Source of the DNA: an uncultured Actinomycetes bacterium
Lineage (GTDB): Bacteria > Actinomycetota > Acidimicrobiia > Acidimicrobiales > RAAP-2
NCBI GenBank assembly: GCA_903860745.1
Contig: CAIORQ010000105.1
Location: 1 to 64,000 of the forward strand
Direction of reading: 5' to 3'
DNA: 64,000 nt
Part shown: positions 35,479-44,715 of the stretch, piece by piece
Position numbering within the stretch: the stretch's first letter is position 1
Layout of the letters: the number at the start of each line of letters is the position of its first letter
Position numbers and translations under genes: made by a program
Notes under the pieces: generated by a model
Told to the model about the DNA's origin: nothing
Database searches by the model: none
Seen by the model: the letters and a program-made list of their open reading frames with translations, nothing else

Positions 35479-37104
35479 CTAGCGACGAGTCGGCAACGAC
35501 AGCGGCGTCGCGTCGCTCAGGGCCTCGCGGGCGTGGTAGCTCGAGCGGGTCAGGGGTGAGGACTGCACGTGCGCCAGGCCCGCGCGCCGACCCCGTGCCG
35601 CGAGGTCGTCGAACTCGGCGGGCTCCCAGTAGCGCGCGACCGGCAGGTGCTTGGCGGTGGGACGCAAGTACTGGCCGATCGTGGCGATGGACACGCCGAC
35701 GGCCGCCAGGTCCACCAGGACCTCCTCGACCTCGTCGGCGGTCTCGCCCAACCCCACCATCATCCCGGACTTGACGGTCAGCCCCGCCCTCGCCGATCGG
35801 GCGAGCACCGTCAGGGAGCGGTGGTAGGCCGCGCTGGGGCGCACGGCGCGCTGCAGGCGCGCCACGGTCTCCACGTTGTGGTTGAGGACGTCAGGGCGCG
35901 CGTCGATGATCAGCTGCAGGGCCTCGGGGTCGCCCTTGAGGTCGCTGATGAGGACCTCGATGTCGGTCTCGGGCGAGCGCTCGCGCACCGCGGCGATGGT
36001 GTCGGCGATGGCGCCGGCCCCTCCGTCGGCCAGGTCGTCACGGGCCACGCAGGTGATGACCGCGTGACGCAGCTTGAGGCGCACGACGGCCTCGGCGACG
36101 CGCGCGGGTTCGCTGGGGTCCAGGGTCAGGGGCTTGCGGGTGTCGATGAGGCAGAAGCCGCAGGCCCGGGTGCAGCGCTCACCGTTGACCATGAAGGTCG
36201 CGGTACCGCTCTCCCAGCACTCGAAGATGTTGGGGCAGCCCGCCTCCTCGCACACCGTGACCAGGCGCAGGTCCTCGGTCAGGGTGCGCAGGCTCTGGTA
36301 CTCGGCGCCCATGTGGGCCTCGATGCGCAGCCACTCGGGCTTGCGGGTGTTGATCGCCAGCCCCTCGTCGGGGTTGACGCCGGCCTTGCGAAGGCGTCGG
36401 ATCATGGGTCGCTCGTCGGACATCGTCGAAGGGGAGCGGTCCACGCGCGCGACGCGCTCCTCGCCGCCGAGCCGTCGGGCCAGCTCCTCGCCCAGGCGCT
36501 CCTCGACCTCGACCTCGCTGACGTCGAGCCCCAGCGAGCGCATCGACCCCACGGGGTGGTCGGGGATGCCGCAGGGCACGATGGCGGCGAAGCGGCTCAT
36601 GTCGGTCTCGACGTTCAGGGCGACGCCGTGCAGGGTGCGACGCTCGCCTCGGGCGTTGCGCACGGTGCGCACGCCCACCGCGGCGATCTTGTGCGGCTCG
36701 CTGTCGAGGCGGGCCCAGACCCCGGGGTAGCCCTCGAAGCGTCCCACCCGACCCAGCACGCCCTCGGGGTCGAAGGCCACGACGGTCGCGATGACCGCGT
36801 CCTCCATCATCGTCACGTGGAGTCGGCCCGACGAGGGATCGTCGCGCACCGTCACCACCGGCCAGGCCACCGCCTGGCCCGGGCCGTGGTAGGTCACGTC
36901 ACCGCCACGGTCCGTGGTGACGACGTCGGCGTCCAGCGACTCCGCCGGGACCAGGAAGTGCTCCTCCTTGGCGTGGACGCCGCGCGTATAGGTCGGGGGG
37001 TGCTCGAAGAGCAGGAGGTAGTCGTCGCTCGACTCGAGCAGCGCGCGCTGGAGGTCGTCGGCCTCGGCGAAACTCACGCGTCCGAGGTGGCGACGACGCA
37101 ACAT
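35479..37104 (-). CDS. Octanoyltransferase-lipoyl synthase fusion (LipB-LipA)
   Basis: LipB motifs RGGDVTYHGPGQ, KIAAVGVR, PCGIPDHPVGS; then LipA motifs CEEAGCPNIFECW and CTRACGFCLID in the same continuous 541-aa ORF. Confidence 0.93.
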   Translation of the reverse strand: MLRRRHLGRVSFAEADDLQRALLESSDDYLLLFEHPPTYTRGVHAKEEHFLVPAESLDADVVTTDRGGDVTYHGPGQAVAWPVVTVRDDPSSGRLHVTMMEDAVIATVVAFDPEGVLGRVGRFEGYPGVWARLDSEPHKIAAVGVRTVRNARGERRTLHGVALNVETDMSRFAAIVPCGIPDHPVGSMRSLGLDVSEVEVEERLGEELARRLGGEERVARVDRSPSTMSDERPMIRRLRKAGVNPDEGLAINTRKPEWLRIEAHMGAEYQSLRTLTEDLRLVTVCEEAGCPNIFECWESGTATFMVNGERCTRACGFCLIDTRKPLTLDPSEPARVAEAVVRLKLRHAVITCVARDDLADGGAGAIADTIAAVRERSPETDIEVLISDLKGDPEALQLIIDARPDVLNHNVETVARLQRAVRPSAAYHRSLTVLARSARAGLTVKSGMMVGLGETADEVEEVLVDLAAVGVSIATIGQYLRPTAKHLPVARYWEPAEFDDLAARGRRAGLAHVQSSPLTRSSYHAREALSDATPLSLPTRR

Positions 37105-38279
37105 CAGCGTTCGGCGTCCACGTCGAGCCCGGCCAGCAGCTCGCCCACCCGCTCGAGGTAGGCCGTCGCTGCGCCGGCGTCACAGACCCGGTGGTCGAAG
37201 CTCAGTCCGACGATGACCCGACGTCCGACCTCGACACCGTAGCGACCGTCGCGCTCGACGACCACGGGCACCCGACGCACCGCCCCGATGCTCAGGACCG
37301 CCACTTCGGGCTGGATGATGATGGGCTGGCTCACCAGGGTGCGCGCACTCGTCGCGGCGGCGACGGTGAAGGTCCCGCCCATGAGGTCGTCGGCGTTCAA
37401 CTGGCGAGAGGCCAGACGCCCGTCGAGTTCGGCGGTGCGTCGCGCCAGGGCCCGCAGGGTCAGCCCCGCGGCGGCGTGCACGACGGGGACCAGCATGCCG
37501 TCGTCGTCGACGTGGCGAGTGAAGCCCACCGAGATGGTCCGGTGCACGGTCAACTGGTCGTTGAGGTAGGTCGCGTTGAGGTACTCGAACTCGGCGAGGG
37601 CCCGCACCGCGGCGATGGTCACCACCGTCTCGTCGGAGATGGCGTAACCCTCGCGAGTCTCACGCCCGAGGGCGTCGAGCTCGTCGAAGACGCTCGCGTC
37701 GAGCTCCAGGGCCACGAAGCCGTGCGGAGCGGTGAGCACCGACACGCTCATGTGCTGGCCCATGCGACGACGCCCGTTGGAGAGGGCGACGACGACCTCC
37801 TCGGTGGGTCCCTGCGCGACGGCGCGCTCGGCGTCGCGCCGAGTGATCGCTCCGCCCGCACCCGTGCCGGTCACCGACGCGGCGTCGACTCCACCGTCGG
37901 AGAGGATCCGCCGCACGACCGGTGAGACGACCACCCCGGGCGCTGGCGACGACGCCGGGGCGCCCAGGGCGGACGGGGCGGGCGCGGGGACCGTGACGGG
38001 GGTCGACGGAGTCGGGGACGAGGTCGAAGCCGTCGAGGCCGTGGCGCTCTCGTCGATGACGGCCACGCGCGCGCCGGTCTGGACCGTGTCGCCCTCCTCG
38101 GCCAGGATCTGCACGAGCACGCCCGCGGCCGGCGACGGCATCTCGGAGTCGACCTTGTCCGTCGAGACCTCGAAGAGAGGTTCGTCGCGCGCGACCGCCT
38201 CACCCACCGACTTGAACCAGCGGGTGATGATGCCTTCGGTGACCGATTCACCCAGCGAGGGAAGGGTGACGTCAGCCAA
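37104..38279 (-). CDS. 2-oxoacid dehydrogenase E2 (dihydrolipoyl acyltransferase)
   Basis: Lipoyl domain (TDKVDSEMPSPAAG), linker, catalytic domain SFDHRVCDAG; probable TTG start at 38279. Confidence 0.92.
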   Translation of the reverse strand: MADVTLPSLGESVTEGIITRWFKSVGEAVARDEPLFEVSTDKVDSEMPSPAAGVLVQILAEEGDTVQTGARVAVIDESATASTASTSSPTPSTPVTVPAPAPSALGAPASSPAPGVVVSPVVRRILSDGGVDAASVTGTGAGGAITRRDAERAVAQGPTEEVVVALSNGRRRMGQHMSVSVLTAPHGFVALELDASVFDELDALGRETREGYAISDETVVTIAAVRALAEFEYLNATYLNDQLTVHRTISVGFTRHVDDDGMLVPVVHAAAGLTLRALARRTAELDGRLASRQLNADDLMGGTFTVAAATSARTLVSQPIIIQPEVAVLSIGAVRRVPVVVERDGRYGVEVGRRVIVGLSFDHRVCDAGAATAYLERVGELLAGLDVDAER

Positions 38280-39702
38280 CGTGGATGCCTCGACCGGCGA
38301 GCGCGAGCAGCGTCTCACCGAAGGTCTCCGACAAGGAGGGGTGGGGCTGGATCAGCGCGGCGGCCTCCTCGGCCGTCGCCTCCCAGTTGACCGCGTAGTA
38401 GCCCGCGCCCAACTGCTCGGTGACCCAGGGTCCGGCCATGTGCACGCCCAGGATCTGTCCGGCGGTGCCGTCGGCGCGCTTCTCGGCGATGATCTTGACG
38501 ACGCCGTCGGTGTCGCCGATGATCTGCGCGCGGCTGTTGCCGCCGAAGGGGTCCTTCTTCACCACGACCTCGTAGCCGCGCTCCTTGGCGGCCGCCTCGG
38601 TCAGGCCGCAGAAGGCGACCTCGGGGTTGGAGTAGATCGCCCAGGGGACCCGGTCGTAGTCGACGGGGACCACGGGCTCGCCCAGGATGGACTTGATCGC
38701 CACGACCGCCTCGGCGAAGCCGACGTGGGCGAGCTGGGGCGTTCCCGCGACCACGTCGCCGACCGCGAAGACGTTGGGGTTCGCGGTGCGCATGTAGCCG
38801 TCGGCCACCACGAAGCCGCGCTCGTTCACTTCGACGCCGGTGCCCTCGCCGAGGAGTCCCTCGGTGCGCGGGCTGCGCCCGACCGAGACGACGACCATCT
38901 CGACCGCGACGTCCTCGGCGCCGTCCATGTGGACCGCGGTCCCCTTCTTGCCCGGGGTGTGACCAGTGATCTTGACGCCGGTCTGGATCTCGATGCCGCG
39001 CTTCTTGAAGGCGCGCGCCACCACCGAGGCGACTTCGGTGTCGCAGCCCGCCAGGATCGAGGGCAGACCCTCGAGGATGGTGACCTTGGTGCCCATGTCG
39101 GCCAGCATCGAGGCGAACTCGCAGCCGATGGCGCCGCCACCGATGACCGCGGCCGTGGCCGGCAGCTTGGTAAGGTCCAAGAACTCGTCGGAGGTGAGGA
39201 CGTACTTGGCGTCGACCTCGAAGCCCGGCAACGTGCGCGGGACCGAACCGGCGGCGATGATCACGTTCGTCCCCTGGGCGACCACGCCGGCGTCGGCTCC
39301 GTCGAGCACGGTGACGCTCTGGTTGGCGTCGAGGCGACCGGTCCCCTCGAAGACGGTGACCTTGCGACCCTTGAGGAGCCCGCTCACTCCCTTGTGGAGG
39401 CGGTCGACGATCTCGTTCTTGCGAGCCTGGGACACCGCGAAATCGACCTCGACGCCCTTGGTGGTGATGCCGAAGGCGCTCGAGTGCTCCAGCGTGCGGC
39501 GCACGTGGGCCGTCTCGAGGAACTCCTTGGCCGGGACGCAACCACGGTGCAGGCAGGTGCCTCCGACCTTGTCACGCTCGATCAGCGCGATGTTGAGTCC
39601 GGCCGCCGCACCGTAGAGAGCGGCGGCGTAGCCCCCGGGTCCTCCTCCGATTACCACCACATCGAAATTCTGGACCTCGTTAGCCACGGTGTTTCCCTTC
39701 AC
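38272..39702 (-). CDS. lpd: Dihydrolipoyl dehydrogenase
   Basis: FDVVVIGGGPGGYAAALYGA, GGTCLHRGCVPAK, C-terminal HPHPSLSETFGE-like (IQPHPSLSETFGE). Confidence 0.95.
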   Translation of the reverse strand: MKGNTVANEVQNFDVVVIGGGPGGYAAALYGAAAGLNIALIERDKVGGTCLHRGCVPAKEFLETAHVRRTLEHSSAFGITTKGVEVDFAVSQARKNEIVDRLHKGVSGLLKGRKVTVFEGTGRLDANQSVTVLDGADAGVVAQGTNVIIAAGSVPRTLPGFEVDAKYVLTSDEFLDLTKLPATAAVIGGGAIGCEFASMLADMGTKVTILEGLPSILAGCDTEVASVVARAFKKRGIEIQTGVKITGHTPGKKGTAVHMDGAEDVAVEMVVVSVGRSPRTEGLLGEGTGVEVNERGFVVADGYMRTANPNVFAVGDVVAGTPQLAHVGFAEAVVAIKSILGEPVVPVDYDRVPWAIYSNPEVAFCGLTEAAAKERGYEVVVKKDPFGGNSRAQIIGDTDGVVKIIAEKRADGTAGQILGVHMAGPWVTEQLGAGYYAVNWEATAEEAAALIQPHPSLSETFGETLLALAGRGIHVG

Positions 39703-39758
39703 AGAATCGGTGTTGTCCCCCGCGCAATCCTAATGACTCGCGCCCGGGGCGAACACTC

Positions 39759-40202
39759 TCAATCGATCGAGCGGCGTCCGCGTTGCCGGTCGGCCGCCTC
39801 GGTGGCGAGCGCGTCGACGAGGTCGTTCATCGGATCGCCCGAGTGACCCTTGACCCAGGAGAAGTGCACCTCGCGACCCGAGTGCAGCACGAGGGGGATC
39901 AGCACCTCCCAGAGATCCCGGTTGGCCACCGGTTGGCCCTGGGAGTTCTTCCACCCGCGTCGCAGCCACCCCGCGTGCCACTTGTCGTGAAAACATTTCA
40001 CGACGTAGGTCGAGTCGCTGACGATGTGGACGTTCCCCTCAGGGTGCGCGCGCAGCGCCTCGATGACCGCGGTGACCTCCATGCGCTGGTTCGTGGTGTG
40101 CGCCTCCGCACCGCTGGCGAAGGAGTCGGAGCTCTCGGCCCAGGCCCATCCGCCGGGACCGGGATTACCTCGACAGGAGCCGTCGGTGTTGATCCGCCTC
40201 AC
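39759..40202 (-). CDS. rnhA: Ribonuclease HI
   Basis: NTDGSCRGNPGPGGWAW, NQRMEVTAVIEAL, DSTYVVKCFH, WVKGHSGDPMNDLVDALA. Confidence 0.94.
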   Translation of the reverse strand: MRRINTDGSCRGNPGPGGWAWAESSDSFASGAEAHTTNQRMEVTAVIEALRAHPEGNVHIVSDSTYVVKCFHDKWHAGWLRRGWKNSQGQPVANRDLWEVLIPLVLHSGREVHFSWVKGHSGDPMNDLVDALATEAADRQRGRRSID

Positions 40203-40657
40203 GGGTGACGGGTGACCCAGGAATCGGGGTCGTCGATGAACCGCGTGACCGACACGGGGAAGTCCCCGCGCAGCACCTGACCCAGGGTCACGTGTTCGAG
40301 CACCTCGCGCAGGGCCGCGCGCACCGCGACCCAGACGTCGCGCAGATGCGTGGCTTCGCCCTCGTAGTGCAGCGTCTCGGGGCGCATGCCCCGCACCCCG
40401 GCCAGGGGACCCGAGACCACCCGCAAGATATCGGCGATCTGGATGTCGTCGGCGCTGCGCGCCAGACGGAAGCCGCCGTCGGGACCCCGCTGGGAGGTCA
40501 CCAGACCTCCCCGGCGCAGGTCGGACATGATCGCGCCGAGGAACTTCGAGGGGAGGTCCTGCTCCTGGGCGAGGTGCTCGGCGCTGATCGAGGAGTCACT
40601 GGCCGCCAGCGTCAGCAACGCCCGGATGGCGTACTCGGCTTTGGCGGGAATCTGCAT
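40199..40657 (-). CDS. Rrf2-family transcriptional regulator lacking the IscR Fe-S cysteines
   Basis: MQIPAKAEYAIRALLTLA...GLVTSQRGPDGGFRLAR; no Cys in the usual cluster region. Confidence 0.88.
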   Translation of the reverse strand: MQIPAKAEYAIRALLTLAASDSSISAEHLAQEQDLPSKFLGAIMSDLRRGGLVTSQRGPDGGFRLARSADDIQIADILRVVSGPLAGVRGMRPETLHYEGEATHLRDVWVAVRAALREVLEHVTLGQVLRGDFPVSVTRFIDDPDSWVTRHP

Positions 40658-40780
40658 CCCCCCATTCTGCCCCATGGACCCGCTCGGAGGGAACACCGTT
40701 CCTGACGAGCATCCCTGCGGTCCTGACGAGCTTCCGCGACCCCATCCCCACGCGGTGGCGTCGCCGAGGGGCCGAGGGTC

Positions 40781-41527
40781 TCAGCGGTGGCGGTCCAGCC
40801 AACCGAGCAGCGTGGCGACCATGCGCGGATCGGCCCGCAGCTGGTGGCCCGCTCCCTGGATGATGCGCAGCTCGCAGCGACCGTCGGCGGCGTTGACCAA
40901 GGAACGGGCGTCGGCCACCGGGATCTCCATGTCGTCGGATCCGTGTCCGATGAGGAGACGTCGCGGCGGGATCTTCGCGATGGAACCCAGGGCGTCGATC
41001 GTCACGACGTCGGCGCGCAGCTCTTCGGGGCCCAGCAACTCACCGGGGTCGCCCACGACGCCCGCCACCTGCACCGCGTGGTGGAACTCCTCGGCGTCAC
41101 CGCACCACTGGTCCAGGTCGGCCGGCGCCGCGAAGGTCGCCACGCCGCGAATGCGGTCGTCCTGGGCGGCGACGTGCAGCGCCAGCGCCCCCCCGAAACC
41201 GAAACCGGCCAGGGAGATGCGCACGTCGCCCTGGGCGACGCGGTCGATGATGGTCATCAGGTCGGCCTTCCACGTGGAGGCGCAGAAGGTCCCGGTGCTC
41301 GATCCCACCCCCGAGAGGGTCCCGGTGGCCACGAGCCACCCGGACTCGTTCGCCAGGTGCTCGGCGAGCTCGGGTAGCAGTCCGGCGGCCTGGCGGCCCA
41401 TGCCCATGGCCCGGGGCAGTCCGTGCACGAGGACCAGGATGTGGCTGGCCAGCGGTCGGCTGTCGGAGTGCGCGACGCGCAGGTCCAGCACGGAGGTCCC
41501 CGAGGTGAGCTGCTCGTGTTCGATCAT
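40781..41527 (-). CDS. Alpha/beta hydrolase
   Basis: LVLVHGLPRAMG, LAGFGFGGALALHVA, GHGSDDMEIPVADA, GAGHQL. Confidence 0.82.
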   Translation of the reverse strand: MIEHEQLTSGTSVLDLRVAHSDSRPLASHILVLVHGLPRAMGMGRQAAGLLPELAEHLANESGWLVATGTLSGVGSSTGTFCASTWKADLMTIIDRVAQGDVRISLAGFGFGGALALHVAAQDDRIRGVATFAAPADLDQWCGDAEEFHHAVQVAGVVGDPGELLGPEELRADVVTIDALGSIAKIPPRRLLIGHGSDDMEIPVADARSLVNAADGRCELRIIQGAGHQLRADPRMVATLLGWLDRHR

Positions 41528-41582
41528 GGTTCGTCCATGGTAGGGCGTGGCGCCCCCGGGGCCGCTCTGGCACACTGGGGCC

Positions 41583-42200
41583 ATGAAGAACGTCGCCCTG
41601 GTGTGGTCCAACGCGGCGGCCGAGGTGCACCGCTTCGTCGTCGGACCCGTCGACAACAACGTCTACGTGGTGCGCTGCCGCCGTAGCGGCGTGGCCGCCT
41701 TGATCGACGCGGCCAACGAGCACGAGCGGCTCCTCGAGGTGTCGAGGCGTCTGGGGGTGGCCACGGTGCTCGAGACCCACGGTCACTGGGACCACATCGG
41801 CGCGGTGGCCGAGGTGCGCGAGGCCGGCATCGGCGTCTGGGTACGTGCCGAGGACGCGGGACTGCTGCCCGGTTACGACCACCTGCTCGACGACGACATC
41901 GACATCGCCGTGGGCGACCTGCGTCTGCGCACCGTGCACACGCCGGGCCACACGCCCGGGTCCATCTGCTTCGCCCTGGTGGACACCCCGGTGCTCTTCA
42001 GCGGCGACACGCTGTTCCCCGGGGGGCCGGGGGCCACCAGCTTCGAGGGCGGGGACTTCCCCACCATCATCGCCAGCATCGAGGAGCGCCTGTTTCGCCG
42101 CTTCGACGCCGAGACCATCGTGTGGCCGGGTCACGGCGCCGCCACCACGATCGGCGTCGAGCGTCCCCACCTCGACGAGTGGGTCGAGCGCGGCTGGTAG
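41583..42200 (+). CDS. MBL-fold metallohydrolase (glyoxalase II-like)
   Basis: THGHWDHIG, TPGHTPGSICF, SGDTLFPGGPG, WPGHG. Confidence 0.92.
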   Translation: MKNVALVWSNAAAEVHRFVVGPVDNNVYVVRCRRSGVAALIDAANEHERLLEVSRRLGVATVLETHGHWDHIGAVAEVREAGIGVWVRAEDAGLLPGYDHLLDDDIDIAVGDLRLRTVHTPGHTPGSICFALVDTPVLFSGDTLFPGGPGATSFEGGDFPTIIASIEERLFRRFDAETIVWPGHGAATTIGVERPHLDEWVERGW

Positions 42201-42235
42201 GAACGGTTTCGGGCCTGCCCCGGTAGGCTGAGGCC

Positions 42236-42994
42236 GTGACTTCCCCCCTACTGGAACTGCGGAACCTCCACGCCCAGGCCGACGGCGCCGACATCCTGCG
42301 CGGCGTCGACCTGGTGGTCGGCGAGGGCGAGGTCCACGCCCTCATGGGCCCCAACGGGGCCGGCAAGTCGACCCTGGCCAACGTCATCATGGGGCACCCG
42401 GGCTACCAGGTCACCGAGGGATCCGTGCTCTTTCGCGGCGAGGACATCACCGCCTGGGCGCCCGACGCGCGAGCGCGCGCCGGGGTCTTCCTGGCCTTCC
42501 AGTACCCCGAGGCCATCTCGGGCGTGTCCGTCGTGCAATTCCTGCGCCAGGCGATCGCCGCGCGCAAGGGCCTCGACGAGTTGAGCGTGCTCGAGGTACG
42601 CCTGGACCTGATGGAGTGGATGGACCGCTTGGGCATGGACCCCGCCTTCGCCGAGCGCCACCTCAACGAGGGCTTCTCCGGTGGTGAGCGCAAGCGCAAC
42701 GAGGTGCTGCAGATGGCGCTGCTGGCCCCCGCCCTCGCCCTGCTCGACGAGACGGACTCCGGCCTCGACATCGACGCGCTGCGCATCGTGGCGCGCGGCG
42801 TGCGCACCGTGCGCGACGAGCACCCCGAGATGGGCGTGCTCGTGGTGACCCACTACGTCAAGCTCCTCGAGGAGATCCGCCCCGACCGCGTGCACGTCCT
42901 GATCGACGGACGCATCGAGGTCTCGGGCGACGCCTCGCTGGCCCAGAGCATCGAGGAGCACGGCTACGACGGGCTGCGCCCGGTGGGCCTGTGA
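42236..42994 (+). CDS. sufC: SUF Fe-S assembly ATPase SufC (copy 1)
   Basis: HALMGPNGAGKSTLANVIMGHPGY, FLAFQYPEAISGV, GFSGGERKRNEVLQ, LDETDSGLDIDAL. Confidence 0.93.
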   Translation: MTSPLLELRNLHAQADGADILRGVDLVVGEGEVHALMGPNGAGKSTLANVIMGHPGYQVTEGSVLFRGEDITAWAPDARARAGVFLAFQYPEAISGVSVVQFLRQAIAARKGLDELSVLEVRLDLMEWMDRLGMDPAFAERHLNEGFSGGERKRNEVLQMALLAPALALLDETDSGLDIDALRIVARGVRTVRDEHPEMGVLVVTHYVKLLEEIRPDRVHVLIDGRIEVSGDASLAQSIEEHGYDGLRPVGL

Positions 42995-44226
42995 CGCGCT
43001 TCGACGCCCGGCGGGTCCGCGCAGACATCCCCCTGCTGACGCGCGAGATCAACGGGCGCCCGATCACCTACCTCGACTCCGGCGCCTCGTCGCTGACCCC
43101 GCGCTGCGTCATCGAGGCGATAGACCGCTACTACGAGCTGCACCACGCCAACGTGCACCGCGGGGTCTACCAGACGGCCAACGAGGCCACCGCCATCTAC
43201 GAGAACGCCCGCGCCGCGACGGCGCGCTTCCTCAACGCCCCCGGCGGCTCCGACGAGATCGTCTTCACCAAGAACGCGACGGAGTCCTTCAACCTCCTGG
43301 CCCACTCCTGGGGCGGGAGCTTCCTCGAACCCGGCGACGTGGTGCTGGTCAGCGAGATGGAGCACCACGCGAACATCGTGCCGTGGTTCCAACTGCGCGA
43401 GCGCCTCGGCATCGAGGTGCGCTTCATCCCGGTCACCGACGACTTCCGCCTCGACCTCAGTGACGTCGAGGGTCTCCTGCGCGGCGTCAAACTGGTCTCG
43501 GTCACCGGCATGTCCAACGTGCTGGGCACCATCAACCCCGTCAAGGAGCTCGCGGCCATCGCCCACGCGAACGGCGCGCTCATCGCGGTGGATGGCGCGC
43601 AGTCGGTGGCCCACCTGCCCACCGACCTCGTCGACCTCGACGTCGACTTCATGATCTTCTCCGCCCACAAGATGCTCGGCCCCACCGGCCTGGGGATCCT
43701 CTGGGCCCGCGCCGAGCTGCTCGCCGCCATGGCGCCCTTCCTGGGCGGCGGCGGCATGATCAAGGACGTGAGCGTCGAGGGCTTCTCCCCCGCCACCGGC
43801 CCCTCGAAGTTCGAAGCCGGTACTCCCCCCATCGCGCAGACCGCGGGACTCGGCGCCGCCCTTCGCTACCTCGAGGGACTGGGCATGGCCAACATCGCCG
43901 CCCACGAGCACGACCTCACCGGTGACGCCCTCACCCGCCTGGAGCTCGAGTTCGGCGGGCGCGTGCGCGTCATCGGCCCCGCGGACACCCGCGAGCGCGG
44001 TGGCGTCATCTCCCTCGACGTCGATGGGGTCCACCCCCACGACGTCGCCCAGGTCCTCGACCAGTTCGGCGTCTGCGTGCGGCCGGGGCACCACTGCGCC
44101 AAGCCGCTGATGAAGCGCTTCGGCCTGTCGGCGACGGCGCGCGCCTCCTTCGGTCCCTACTCGCTGGTGCGCGACACCGACGTGCTCTTAGAGGCCCTGA
44201 GCCACGCCGTGGAGATGTTCGGATAA
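42991..44226 (+). CDS. sufS: SufS-type cysteine desulfurase
   Basis: YLDSGASSLTP, ATESFNLLAHSWG, MEHHANIVPW, FSAHKMLGPTGLG, RPGHHCAKPLM. Confidence 0.95.
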   Translation: MTRFDARRVRADIPLLTREINGRPITYLDSGASSLTPRCVIEAIDRYYELHHANVHRGVYQTANEATAIYENARAATARFLNAPGGSDEIVFTKNATESFNLLAHSWGGSFLEPGDVVLVSEMEHHANIVPWFQLRERLGIEVRFIPVTDDFRLDLSDVEGLLRGVKLVSVTGMSNVLGTINPVKELAAIAHANGALIAVDGAQSVAHLPTDLVDLDVDFMIFSAHKMLGPTGLGILWARAELLAAMAPFLGGGGMIKDVSVEGFSPATGPSKFEAGTPPIAQTAGLGAALRYLEGLGMANIAAHEHDLTGDALTRLELEFGGRVRVIGPADTRERGGVISLDVDGVHPHDVAQVLDQFGVCVRPGHHCAKPLMKRFGLSATARASFGPYSLVRDTDVLLEALSHAVEMFG

Positions 44227-44228
44227 CC

Positions 44229-44705
44229 GTGGCCGGCCTCGACGACCTCTATCGCGAGATCATCCTCGACCACTACCGATCGCCGCGCAACCGCGGCGAG
44301 CTCGCGCCCCCCGCTCACCGCACCGAGGGTTTCAACCCGCTCTGCGGCGACGAGATCGTGGTCTACATCGACGTCGACGTCGACAACGGCGTCCTGCGCG
44401 ACATCAAGCTCACCGGACACGGCTGCTCCATCTCCCAGTCCTCCTCCTCACTGATGAGCGCGGCCGTCAAGGGCAAGACCCTCGCTCAGGTGCGCGAGAC
44501 CATCGCCACCTTCAAGCAGCTGATGACGGTGCACGAGTCCCAGCTCGACGCCGAGGGCGGATCGGCACCCAGCGTGGACGCCGACCTGCGACGACTCGGC
44601 GAACTGGCCGCGCTCGCGGGCGTGGTCAAGTTCCCCGTGCGCATCAAGTGCGCCACCCTGGCCTGGAACACGCTGGCCCAGGCGCTCGACGAGACCTCGG
44701 CCTAG
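44229..44705 (+). CDS. sufU: SufU Fe-S assembly/sulfur-transfer protein
   Basis: DHYRSPRNRG, NPLCGDEIVVYIDVD, GHGCSISQSSSSLM, RIKCATLAW. Confidence 0.93.
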   Translation: MAGLDDLYREIILDHYRSPRNRGELAPPAHRTEGFNPLCGDEIVVYIDVDVDNGVLRDIKLTGHGCSISQSSSSLMSAAVKGKTLAQVRETIATFKQLMTVHESQLDAEGGSAPSVDADLRRLGELAALAGVVKFPVRIKCATLAWNTLAQALDETSA

Positions 44706-44715
44706 CGGCCGCGGG

